Shown here piece by piece: positions 1 through 7,744 of a stretch of 64,000 nucleotides of DNA (its first letter is position 1; each line of letters begins with the position of its first letter). The notes beneath the pieces were generated by a model, which was not told the origin of the DNA, did no database searches, and saw only the letters and a program-made list of their open reading frames with translations. The translations under genes and the position numbers were made by a program. Origin of the DNA: Methylobacterium sp. WL1 (GTDB taxonomy: Bacteria; Pseudomonadota; Alphaproteobacteria; Rhizobiales; Beijerinckiaceae); the NCBI RefSeq assembly GCF_008000895.1, contig NZ_CP042823.1, positions 5,602,501-5,666,500 on the forward strand, written 5' to 3'.

Positions 1-593
1 GCGCGGATGATGTCGCGCAGACGCTCCTCGAACGAGCGGTCGCCGCCATTGGCGTCAGGGTGGAAGCGCTTCACCAGCGCCTTGTACTGCGCCTTGATGG
101 CCGGCCCGTCCGCCCCCTCCTCGAGGCCCATGACGTCGAGGGCGCGGCGTACCGTGGCGGTACGGCGGGGTTTCTCCGGCTCCGGCTGGCTGTTGCGCCG
201 ACGTCCGTCGCCGACGCCCGCGCCGCGCAGGATGCCGAGCGGATCGACGTAGGCCCAGTCCCGGGTCGGCTCCTCGGCCGGCTTGCCCTGACCCGCGGGG
301 TTCACGCCCATCGCCCAGGTCGGGCGGTGCCCGATGATCGCGTCCTTCTGGTAGGCTTGGACGGCGGCATCGTTCATGCCGTCGAAGTAGTTATAGCTCG
401 CGTTGTAGGCGCGGACGTGATCGATGCAGAACCGCCAGTACTGGCCTTCCGCCTTCCGGCCCTTCGGGGCGCGGTGCGGGCCCGGCCGGGTGCAGCCCGG
501 GCTCTCGCACAGGGCCTCGGCCGCGGGCTTCGGCTCGTCGCAAGACGGTTTCCTGATCCGGATGCTGTCGAACAGGCGCGAGTTGAGATCCAT
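1..593 (-). CDS. J-domain (DnaJ-like) molecular chaperone, 3' end cut by window edge
   Basis: Reads leftward from an ATG at 593 and stays open through base 1, so the C-terminus is missing. The 197 visible residues carry a short N-terminal region, a Cys-containing segment (ESPGCTRPGPH) and, from about residue 140, a J domain with the diagnostic HPD tripeptide (KRFHPDANGGD) near residue 178. J-domain proteins stimulate Hsp70/DnaK ATPase activity; there is no G/F-rich or zinc-finger region, so this is a stand-alone type III co-chaperone. Divergent bolA lies about 110 bp away; as I recall, this pairing (often with cobS beyond) is common in Rhizobiales. Family assignment is firm; the client is unknown. 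Confidence 0.85.
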   Translation of the reverse strand, partial: MDLNSRLFDSIRIRKPSCDEPKPAAEALCESPGCTRPGPHRAPKGRKAEGQYWRFCIDHVRAYNASYNYFDGMNDAAVQAYQKDAIIGHRPTWAMGVNPAGQGKPAEEPTRDWAYVDPLGILRGAGVGDGRRRNSQPEPEKPRRTATVRRALDVMGLEEGADGPAIKAQYKALVKRFHPDANGGDRSFEERLRDIIR

Positions 594-701
594 GACGGGC
601 CGATTATGAGGGGGCAAACCGGAGACACAAGGGCACCGGGCCTGATGACGCATGCGCGGGATCGGGCTTGACGGATGCCGGCGACGTGAGGTGAGGGCAG
701 G

Positions 702-998
702 ATGACTGACGGGACTGGTGAGGACGGCACCCTTCGGGGCTGGATGGAGGCGAAGCTGCGCGCGGAACTCGCGCCGGCGCACCTCGATGTAATCGACGAA
801 TCGCACCTGCATGCGGGCCATTCCGGCGCGCGGCCCGGGGGCGAGACCCATTACCGGCTCGACATCGTCGCATCGGCGTTCGAGGGCAAGAGCCGTGTGG
901 AGCGGCACCGCTTGGTCAACGCGCTCATGGACGAGGCTTTCGGGCGTGGCCTGCACGCCCTGGCGTTGCGCGTCCGGACCCCGGCCGAGGCCGGCTGA
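702..998 (+). CDS. bolA: BolA family protein
   Basis: A 98-residue protein covering the whole BolA/IbaG fold: N-terminal helix (WMEAKLRAEL), the 'HLHAGHSGARPGGETHYRLDI' type region and the conserved helix RHRLVNALMDEAF with the LHALALRV strand. BolA proteins pair with monothiol glutaredoxins to handle [2Fe-2S] clusters and affect morphology and stress responses; some bind DNA. The ATG at 702 is used because upstream sequence diverges from the family. It is transcribed away from the J-domain gene. No glutaredoxin is visible in the window. Confidence 0.9.
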   Translation: MTDGTGEDGTLRGWMEAKLRAELAPAHLDVIDESHLHAGHSGARPGGETHYRLDIVASAFEGKSRVERHRLVNALMDEAFGRGLHALALRVRTPAEAG

Positions 999-1156
999 AG
1001 CCCGGTGTCGCCGGTCCGGCGCGGTCGATAAGACGGTACGAGGGATATGGCGACCGTGGTTCCGGTGCGCATCCGAGAGATCACCGGTTTCCCACGTGCA
1101 CGGGTGCGCTGGCACACAGGCCGCTGCCATATGCCAGCCTCGTACCGGAGTTCATC

Positions 1157-1588
1157 ATGTCCCTGCGGGTGAACGCACGGATCGCCATCGCGGACGACGA
1201 GATCGAGCTGTCCTTCATGCGTGCCTCCGGGGCGGGCGGACAGAACGTCAACAAGGTCGAGACCGCGGTCCAGTTGCGCTGGTCGGTCCTGGCCTCCCCC
1301 TCGGTCGACGAGCGGGTCAAGGCGAACCTGTACAAGCTCGCCGGCCGGCGCCTGACCAAGGATGGCGTTTTGATCCTGTCCGGGCAGCGGCACAGGACCC
1401 AGGAGCGCAATCGGGCCGACGTGCTGCAACGGCTGGTCGATCTCGTGACCGAGGCGGCTAAGCCGCCGCCGCCCATCCGTCGCGCGACGAAGCCGACCAA
1501 GGGCTCGAAGGAGCGGCGCATCGGCGCCAAGAAGAGCCGTGCCGTGGTCAAGCAGGGGCGCGGCAGCTATCGGCATTCCGACGGCTGA
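1157..1588 (+). CDS. arfB: Alternative ribosome-rescue factor ArfB (peptidyl-tRNA hydrolase)
   Basis: 143 residues, the usual ArfB/YaeJ length. The catalytic GGQ motif sits at residues 27-29 (RASGAGGQNVNKV), the same motif release factors use to hydrolyse peptidyl-tRNA. The C-terminal 35 residues form a Lys/Arg-rich tail (KPTKGSKERRIGAKKSR), which in this family inserts into the empty mRNA channel of stalled ribosomes and enables codon-independent rescue. Lacking the codon-recognition domains of PrfA/PrfB, it is not a conventional release factor. It is monocistronic, with hairpins downstream before the convergent DUF1275 gene. Confidence 0.92.
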   Translation: MSLRVNARIAIADDEIELSFMRASGAGGQNVNKVETAVQLRWSVLASPSVDERVKANLYKLAGRRLTKDGVLILSGQRHRTQERNRADVLQRLVDLVTEAAKPPPPIRRATKPTKGSKERRIGAKKSRAVVKQGRGSYRHSDG

Positions 1589-1623
1589 GCCGGCCCGCTG
1601 CCGGTCAGGCTGAGCGGCTGGAG

Positions 1624-1669
1624 CGGCTTCACGTCCTTGACGTGCCGCGCTCGCTCACGCCGAGCGAGC
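1624..1669. terminator. Paired hairpins between convergent arfB and DUF1275 genes
   Basis: Two adjacent stem-loops fill the gap between convergent genes: CACGTC/GACGTG (1630-1644, 3-nt loop, extended by flanking GCGG/CCGC) and GCTCGCTC/GAGCGAGC (1649-1656 with 1662-1669, loop acgcc). There is no long T-tract on either side, so this is a plausible bidirectional terminator or RNA-end stabiliser rather than a textbook intrinsic terminator. Confidence 0.45.
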
Positions 1670-1691
1670 CGCGGCCTCCGCGGCGAGCGAT

Positions 1692-2504
1692 CTAGTGGAT
1701 CGCGTCGATCACCTCCGCCTTTGGGCTCGCGTCGGGGGCGGGCGACGAGCCGGCGACCAGGGTGCTTCCCGGCTTGGCGATGGTGAGCGCGATCGCGATC
1801 AGCGCCAGGATCGCCGCGAGGCCGGCGGGGAACAGGAAGGCGGATTCGCCGTAGCGGAGATCGAGCAGGCCGCCCAGCACGGCGCCGGTGCTGAGACCGG
1901 CCCAGAGCGGCGCTTGGATCCAGAACGACGGGGCCACCGTGCCGAGGAGCAGGTTGGCGCAGCCCGTCCCGAACCGCACCACCGCGCCGGTCACGTAGGT
2001 CAGTGCCAGCGAGCGGCCGCCTTCATCCTGAAGCGTCGCGTTCTGCAGGCCCAGAGCCAGCACGATCGGGTAGGCGTGCAGCGGATAAGCGAAGGTGCCC
2101 CAGGGCATCAGCAGTCCGCCCGCGAGCAGCAGCGCCTGGAGCGTCAGCAGGACGGCCAGCCGCCAGCGCCCGACCCAGGCGGCGATCAGCGTGCCCAGGA
2201 AGGCGCCGAAGCAGAACAGGCTGATCGTGCTGGCGACGCGGGTGACGTTCTCCCAGTCGCCGTTGGAAACCGCCACGCCGAATCGGGTCGTGTTGCCCGA
2301 CATGAACGACATGAACAGCTGCGAGAATTCCAGGAAGCCGATGGAATCGGCGCAACCCGCCAGCAACGCCAGCGCGATGGCGAAGGAGATGCGCGTCCGG
2401 GGATCCGCTGGGAAGGACCGGTCCGCTGGCAGGTCGGGCTTGCGCTCCGGTGCGCGCCCATCGTCCCTGCCGCCGAAATCCGCCATGCCAATCCCCGATC
2501 CCAT
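1692..2504 (-). CDS. YoaK/DUF1275 family integral membrane protein
   Basis: 270 residues with an N-terminal hydrophilic stretch (about 40 residues) and six or seven hydrophobic segments. The 'CADSIGFLEFSQLFMSFMSGNTT' type region early in the protein and 'TYVTGAVVRFG' in the middle are the hallmarks of the DUF1275/YoaK family. Members are inner-membrane proteins of unknown transport function. A downstream start at Met7 (MADFGG) is also possible. The gene is monocistronic and convergent with arfB. Family call is secure; the substrate is unknown. Confidence 0.85.
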   Translation of the reverse strand: MGSGIGMADFGGRDDGRAPERKPDLPADRSFPADPRTRISFAIALALLAGCADSIGFLEFSQLFMSFMSGNTTRFGVAVSNGDWENVTRVASTISLFCFGAFLGTLIAAWVGRWRLAVLLTLQALLLAGGLLMPWGTFAYPLHAYPIVLALGLQNATLQDEGGRSLALTYVTGAVVRFGTGCANLLLGTVAPSFWIQAPLWAGLSTGAVLGGLLDLRYGESAFLFPAGLAAILALIAIALTIAKPGSTLVAGSSPAPDASPKAEVIDAIH

Positions 2505-2567
2505 CGCCGCAGGTCATGCGGCCGACAGACAATGGACGAACAGCCAAGCAGTTTCATGCCGGGGGAA

Positions 2568-3515
2568 TCATCGGCGTGTGCGGTGCAGCACGACGACTCG
2601 GCCCTGCACCGGCCGGCCGCCTTCGCGCCGCACATCGGCTTCGTGCAGCCGTAAGACCTCCAGGCCCGCACCGGAGGCCGCCGCGGCGACGTGGGCGTCG
2701 GCGTGGGCGTAGCGCCCGTCCGCGCCCAGGACGCCGCCGTCGCCGTCATGAGACTGCACCGTGAAGCCGGCCAGGCCCCCGGGCCGAAGGACGCGGGCGA
2801 CCTGCTTCAACACAGGCGCGAGATCCGCCACGTAGATCAGCACGTCCGCCGCCAGGCAGAGGTCGGCGGATTCCGACGGCTCGGCCCCCAGGAAGGCGGC
2901 CAGGTCGCCCTCGGCCACGCGGTCGTAGAGCGGCTGGCCGTTCTGCATCTTGGTCCGCGCCAGCGCCAGCATACCGGGCGAGAGATCGACCCCGGTGAGG
3001 TGCCCGACCCGGTCGCGGATCGCCGCGCCCATCAGGCCTGTGCCGCAGCCGAGGTCGAGCGCCATATCGAACCGCTCCGGCTCCGGCGGCAGGGCGTCGT
3101 GGACCAGTTGGGGGCCGATATAGCCCAGCCCGTCCACCAGGTGGCGCTCGAAACGCGGGGCGTAGCCGTCGAACAGGGCCCGGACATAGGCCGGCGACAG
3201 GGCCGGCAGGCCGCCGCCTTCCCCCAGGCGGACGAGGTGCGCCCGCACGCCGAGGGTATCGTCGGGGTCGATGTCGAGGGCACAGGTATAGGCCCGGGTC
3301 GCGGCCGCTCGCAGGGCCGGGTCGTCGCCCCGGACGGCCAGCCCCTCCCGGGCGCGGCCCAGCACCAGCCAGGCCGGCGCGTAGCGGGGTGCGATCTCCA
3401 GCGCCTGCTCGGCGAGGTCGGCCGCCCCGGCATGGTCGCCATCCGCCAGGCAGGCCTCGGCGTAGCGATAGCGGCGGTCGGCGAGGAGGTCACCGGAACT
3501 GTGTTGCGTGGCCAT
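2568..3515 (-). CDS. TPR-containing class I SAM-dependent methyltransferase
   Basis: 315 residues from the ATG at 3515. Residues 1-120 contain tetratricopeptide-like helix pairs (AEQALEIAPRYAPAWLVLGRA, YTCALDIDPDDTLGVRAHL), followed by a methyltransferase domain with motif I DLGCGTGLMG near residue 155 and the motif II region LTGVDLSPGMLALA. This TPR-plus-methyltransferase layout is common in alphaproteobacteria ('predicted methyltransferase, contains TPR repeat'), with the substrate undefined. The frame stays open upstream through the divergent exonuclease gene, but that extension is antisense shadow. The divergent promoter region to the exonuclease is only about 70 bp. Confidence 0.85.
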   Translation of the reverse strand: MATQHSSGDLLADRRYRYAEACLADGDHAGAADLAEQALEIAPRYAPAWLVLGRAREGLAVRGDDPALRAAATRAYTCALDIDPDDTLGVRAHLVRLGEGGGLPALSPAYVRALFDGYAPRFERHLVDGLGYIGPQLVHDALPPEPERFDMALDLGCGTGLMGAAIRDRVGHLTGVDLSPGMLALARTKMQNGQPLYDRVAEGDLAAFLGAEPSESADLCLAADVLIYVADLAPVLKQVARVLRPGGLAGFTVQSHDGDGGVLGADGRYAHADAHVAAAASGAGLEVLRLHEADVRREGGRPVQGRVVVLHRTRR

Positions 3516-3584
3516 GCGTCTGCCGGGTCGGAGGCGCCTATATACCGGGGCCACCGGCGGACTCCACCGGCAGCAGCGGGCCCG

Positions 3585-4640
3585 ATGCCGACACGCGCGA
3601 GCGATCTCCTCACCCTGACCCGCGAGGGCCTCTACTGTCCGCTCGGCGGCTTCCACGTCGATCCGACCTGGCCGGTCGAGCGCGCGCTGATCACCCACGG
3701 CCATGCCGACCATGCCCGGGCCGGCCACGGACACGTGCTGGCGACGCCCGAGACTTTGCGGATCATGGCGGTGCGCTACGGCGAGGATTTCTGCCGCCAG
3801 CGCCAGGAGGCCCGGCTCGGCGAGGCCCTGCGCGTCGGCGACGTCACGGTGCGCTACGCCCCCGCCGGCCACGTGCTCGGCTCGGCGCAGATCGCCATCG
3901 AACGGGACGGCGTCCGCGTCGTGGTTTCGGGCGACTACAAGCGGGCGACGGACCCGACCTGCCTGCCGTTCGAGGTGGTGCCCTGCGACGTGTTCATCAC
4001 CGAGGCGACCTTCGGCCTGCCGGTCTTCACGCATCCCGATACGCGGGACGAGGTCCGCAAGCTGATGGCTTCCGTGGCCCTGTTCCCGGAGCGCGCCCAC
4101 ATCGTCGGCGCCTACGCGCTCGGCAAGGCGCAGCGGGTGATGGCGCTGCTGCGCGAGGAGGGCTGGGACCGGCCGATCCACCTGCACGGCGCGATGGAGA
4201 AGCTGACCGAGCTGTACAAGCGCGAGGGCATCCCCCTGGGCGAGACCCCGAAAGTCGTGGCCGCCGACCGCAAGGATCTGCACGGGGCCATCGTGATCTG
4301 TCCGCCCAGCGCGATGCAGGACCTGTGGTCGCGCAAGTTTCCCGACCCGGTGACCTGCTTCGCGTCCGGCTGGATGCGGGTTCGCGCCCGCGCGCGCCAG
4401 AAGGGCGTCGAGCTGCCGCTGGTCATCTCCGACCATTCCGACTGGCCGGACCTGTGCCGCACGATCCGGGACACCGGCGCCGGGGAGGTCTGGGTCACTC
4501 ACGGGCAGGAGGATGCGCTGGTCCATTGGTGCGGGACGCAAGGGATCAAGGCCAAGCCGCTGCACATGCTGGGCTACGGGGACGACGGTGAGGCGGAGCC
4601 GGTCCCCGCAGGCGTCGCCGAGCCGGAGGTGGCCGCGTGA
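3585..4640 (+). CDS. Ligase-associated DNA exonuclease (metallo-beta-lactamase/beta-CASP fold)
   Basis: 351 residues from the ATG at 3585. The metallo-beta-lactamase signature THGHADHA lies at residues 37-44, with further metal ligands in APAGHVLGSAQI and SGDYKR, and a beta-CASP-like second half ending WVTHGQEDALV. It resembles mRNA 3'-end processing factors; the bacterial subfamily is named for its linkage to ATP-dependent DNA ligase. Here the ligase follows directly with a 4-bp GTGA overlap, implying translational coupling and a joint DNA end-processing/ligation role. The helicase and phosphoesterase often linked to such pairs are not in this window. Confidence 0.9.
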   Translation: MPTRASDLLTLTREGLYCPLGGFHVDPTWPVERALITHGHADHARAGHGHVLATPETLRIMAVRYGEDFCRQRQEARLGEALRVGDVTVRYAPAGHVLGSAQIAIERDGVRVVVSGDYKRATDPTCLPFEVVPCDVFITEATFGLPVFTHPDTRDEVRKLMASVALFPERAHIVGAYALGKAQRVMALLREEGWDRPIHLHGAMEKLTELYKREGIPLGETPKVVAADRKDLHGAIVICPPSAMQDLWSRKFPDPVTCFASGWMRVRARARQKGVELPLVISDHSDWPDLCRTIRDTGAGEVWVTHGQEDALVHWCGTQGIKAKPLHMLGYGDDGEAEPVPAGVAEPEVAA

Positions 4641-6352
4641 ACGACTTCGCCCACCTCCTCGACCGCCTCGCCTACGAGCCGCGCCGCAACGCCAAGCTGC
4701 GTCTGCTCCAGGACTTCTTCGCCCGCACGCCCGACCCCGAGCGCGGCTACGCGCTCGGGGCCATGACCGGCACGCTGAATTTCCGCGAGGCCAAGCCGGC
4801 GCTGATCCGCGGCCTGGTGGAGGCGCGCATCGACCCGGTCCTGTTCCGGCTGTCGCACAACTACGTCGGCGATCTGGCCGAGACTACGGCGCTGATCTGG
4901 CCGGCACCGGTGGCGCCGCATGAGCCCGGACTCGGACACAACAACCCACCGCCCCACGTTCCGACCCTCGCCGAGGTGGTTGAGACCCTGGCGACCATCC
5001 CGAAGAAAGACCTGCCCCGCCACCTCGCCGAGTGGCTCGACGCCCTCGACGAGACTGGGCGCTGGGCTCTCCTGAAGCTCGTCACCGGCAACCTGCGGGT
5101 CGGCGTCTCGGCCCGGCTCGCCAAGACCGCGGTGGGCGCATTGGGTGGCCATGAGGCGGATGCGGTTGAGGAGGTCTGGCATGGCCTCACGCCGCCGTTC
5201 GAGAGCCTGTTCGCCTGGGTCGAGGGCCGGGCCGAGCGCCCCGAGACTTTGAACCCGGCCCCGTTCCGGCCGCCGATGCTGTCGCATCCGATCGAGGAGG
5301 AGAGCGATTTCGAGAAGCTCGAGCCGGAAGCGTTCTCGGCCGAGTGGAAGTGGGACGGCATCCGCGTCCAGCTCGTTGGCGGGCGCGACCAGGCGGGCGT
5401 GCAGGTCGCGAAGGTCTATTCCCGCACCGGCGAGGACATCACCGGTGCGTTCCCCGACCTCGCCGAGGCGATCGGCTTCACGGGGACGGTCGACGGCGAG
5501 CTGCTGATCCTGCGCGAGCGCCGGGTCCAGAGCTTCAACGTCCTGCAGCAGCGCCTGAACCGCAAGGCCGTCACGGCCAAGCTCCTGGAGGAGTTCTCCG
5601 CCCATGTCCGGGCCTACGACCTCCTGACGCTGGACGGCGAGGATCTGCGGGCCGAGCCGTTCGCGACCCGGCGGGAGAAGCTGGAGGCCCTGGTCACACG
5701 CCTCGACCACGCGCGGATCGACATCTCGCCCCTGGTGCCGTTCGCGGATTGGGAGGCCCTCGCCGCCGCCCGGGCCGATCCGGCCGCGGTGGGAGCCGGC
5801 GAGGACGCGGACGCGATCGAGGGCGTGATGCTCAAACGCCTGAACAGCCCCTACCTGCCGGGCCGCCCGAAAGGCCCTTGGTGGAAGTGGAAGCGCGAGC
5901 CCCATGTCGTCGATGCCGTGATGATGTACGCACAGCGCGGCCACGGGAAGCGTTCGTCGTTCTACTCGGACTACACGTTCGGGGTCTGGCGGGAGGCCCC
6001 CGAGGGCGGGGACGAGCTGGTGCCGGTGGGCAAGGCCTATCACGGCTTCACCGACGCGGAGCTCGCCAAGCTCGACCGCTACGTCCGCAACAACACCACC
6101 AAGCGCTTCGGCCCGGTTCGCGAGGTCACCCACGGGCATGAGGCCGGGCTCGTGCTGGAAATCGCCTTCGAGGGCGTGCAGCGCTCGACCCGGCACAAGT
6201 CCGGGGTGGCGATGCGCTTCCCCCGGGTCAGCCGGATCCGGTGGGACAAGCCCGCCGCGGAGGCCGACCGGATCGACGTGCTGGAGCGGATCCTGGCCCG
6301 CGGCGAGCGCGAGATCGCGCCCGGGGCAGCGTTGATGGAGTCGGGGACATGA
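4637..6352 (+). CDS. ATP-dependent DNA ligase (cisplatin-family, ligase-associated type)
   Basis: 571 residues from a GTG at 4637 that overlaps the exonuclease stop. The adenylation motif KWDGIR occurs with nucleophilic Lys238, followed by nucleotidyltransferase motifs (VDGELLILR, EGVMLKR, WWKWKRE) and a C-terminal OB-fold region. An N-terminal DNA-binding-like domain (about 1-200) precedes it. This is the accessory ATP-dependent ligase found alongside NAD-dependent LigA in many alphaproteobacteria and presumed to act in repair. It overlaps the downstream YjbQ gene by 4 bp (ATGA), so three genes form one translationally coupled operon. Confidence 0.93.
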   Translation: MNDFAHLLDRLAYEPRRNAKLRLLQDFFARTPDPERGYALGAMTGTLNFREAKPALIRGLVEARIDPVLFRLSHNYVGDLAETTALIWPAPVAPHEPGLGHNNPPPHVPTLAEVVETLATIPKKDLPRHLAEWLDALDETGRWALLKLVTGNLRVGVSARLAKTAVGALGGHEADAVEEVWHGLTPPFESLFAWVEGRAERPETLNPAPFRPPMLSHPIEEESDFEKLEPEAFSAEWKWDGIRVQLVGGRDQAGVQVAKVYSRTGEDITGAFPDLAEAIGFTGTVDGELLILRERRVQSFNVLQQRLNRKAVTAKLLEEFSAHVRAYDLLTLDGEDLRAEPFATRREKLEALVTRLDHARIDISPLVPFADWEALAAARADPAAVGAGEDADAIEGVMLKRLNSPYLPGRPKGPWWKWKREPHVVDAVMMYAQRGHGKRSSFYSDYTFGVWREAPEGGDELVPVGKAYHGFTDAELAKLDRYVRNNTTKRFGPVREVTHGHEAGLVLEIAFEGVQRSTRHKSGVAMRFPRVSRIRWDKPAAEADRIDVLERILARGEREIAPGAALMESGT

Positions 6353-6816
6353 GACAGGGGACAATCGGTCCGGTGGAGCCGCTGGCCTCCGGCGCGGTGG
6401 AGCGCCATGCGAGCGGCCGCCTGACCATCGCGACCCCGGGGCAGGGGTTCACGGATTTCACCGGCGCGGTCGCGGAGTTCGTGCGCGGCAGCGGGATCCG
6501 GGACGGGCTCGTCACGGTCTTCTGCCGGCACACCTCCGCTTCTCTCACCATTCAGGAGAATGCCGACCCGGACGTGCAGACCGACCTGATGACGGCCCTC
6601 GACGGCTTCGCGCCGCGCGGCGTCCCCTACGTCCACGGTTCCGAGGGACCGGACGACATGCCGGCCCATATCCGCACGCTCGTCACCGATTCGGCCCTGA
6701 GCTTCCCGCTGGTCGAGGGCCGTCTGGCCCTGGGCACCTGGCAGGGGATCTACCTGATCGAGCACCGCGACCGGCCGCATCGGCGGGAGATCGTCGTGAG
6801 CGTGATCGGCGCTTGA
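6349..6816 (+). CDS. YjbQ family protein (secondary thiamine-phosphate synthase-like)
   Basis: 155 residues starting at the ATG (6349) embedded in the ligase stop. It shows the UPF0047/YjbQ core: FCRHTSASLTIQENADPDVQTD, then LSFPLVEGRLALGTWQGIYLIEHRD, with the conserved His and Asp residues proposed to support weak thiamine-phosphate synthase activity. The real physiological role of YjbQ proteins is unsettled. Coupling to a DNA ligase and exonuclease is unusual enough that a nucleic-acid-related role cannot be ruled out; simple operon convenience is equally possible. Confidence 0.85.
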   Translation: MRQGTIGPVEPLASGAVERHASGRLTIATPGQGFTDFTGAVAEFVRGSGIRDGLVTVFCRHTSASLTIQENADPDVQTDLMTALDGFAPRGVPYVHGSEGPDDMPAHIRTLVTDSALSFPLVEGRLALGTWQGIYLIEHRDRPHRREIVVSVIGA

Positions 6817-6936
6817 ATCGGGGCGCTTGGCCCGGCGCAGGCAGCAACATTCGCTGACACACGGCGGCTTAACCATGCCGCGGGCAAGAACGCCCTGGGA
6901 TCCGCTTCCGCGCCGGTCTCGCGAAGGGGGACCCCG

Positions 6937-7728
6937 ATGGGCTTGTTCGACGCGCTCTCGAATTCGGTGTCCGGCGCCTCGGCGCAATCCCTGGCGCTCA
7001 ACAACATCTCCGGGAACATCGCCAACACCCAGACCGCGGGATACAAGACCACTGAGACGAGTTTCGCCGACATGCTGGCCCAGACCACCGCCAAGGCGCA
7101 GTCGAGCGGCGGCGTCGCGACCAGTACGCGCGACACCCTGGGGCTCCAGGGCACGATCCAGTCCACCGGGGTCACGACCAACCTCGCCATCTCGGGCAAC
7201 GGCTATTTCGTGGTCCGGTCGAACACCGGCACGCCGCAGAGTCCGAGCTTCACCGGCGAGACCGGCTATACCCGCCGCGGCGATTTCGATCCGGATGCGA
7301 ACGGCTACCTCGTCAACGGCGCGGGCTATTACCTGTTCGCCGGCCCGTCCGCGACCGCGCCCGTGCAGGTTCCGACCGGGACCGACACCCTGGCGAGCCT
7401 GACGGTCTCGCCCGCGGGCACCCTCACCGGTACGGGCGCGGACGGCGGCACGGTGCCGCTCGGGTCGCTGACGCTGGCGCAGTTCGGGGGCCAGGACACT
7501 CTGACCTCGCTCGACGGCGGCACCTACGTGGCCAGCGGCCAGTCCGGCGCGCCGAGCTTCGGGTTCGCGGGCGCGACCATCGCGGCCGGGTCGGTGGAGC
7601 AGTCGAATGCCGGCATCTCGGACCAGTTCTCGAAGATGATCGAGACCCAGCAGGCCTACACGGCCAACACGAAGGTCATGAGCGCCGCCGACCAGATGCT
7701 GCAGGACGCCATCGCGATGGATGTGTGA
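6937..7728 (+). CDS. Flagellar hook/rod-type protein (FlgE/FlgF/FlgG family), orphan
   Basis: 263 residues. The N-terminus (ALNNISGNIANTQTAGYK) is the flagellar basal-body rod motif, and the C-terminus (SVEQSNAGISDQFSKMIETQQAY, then MSAADQMLQDAI) is the conserved Flg_bbr_C coiled-coil region. A LAISGNGYFVV strand follows the rod motif. Length fits FlgF/FlgG or a short FlgE lacking the variable outer domains; which one cannot be decided from sequence alone. No other flagellar gene is within the window, so it is isolated. The RBS is weak (GGGGGACCCCG before the ATG). Export would be through the flagellar type III system. Confidence 0.82.
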   Translation: MGLFDALSNSVSGASAQSLALNNISGNIANTQTAGYKTTETSFADMLAQTTAKAQSSGGVATSTRDTLGLQGTIQSTGVTTNLAISGNGYFVVRSNTGTPQSPSFTGETGYTRRGDFDPDANGYLVNGAGYYLFAGPSATAPVQVPTGTDTLASLTVSPAGTLTGTGADGGTVPLGSLTLAQFGGQDTLTSLDGGTYVASGQSGAPSFGFAGATIAAGSVEQSNAGISDQFSKMIETQQAYTANTKVMSAADQMLQDAIAMDV

Positions 7729-7744
7729 GGCTCGAGGGCGCGCC

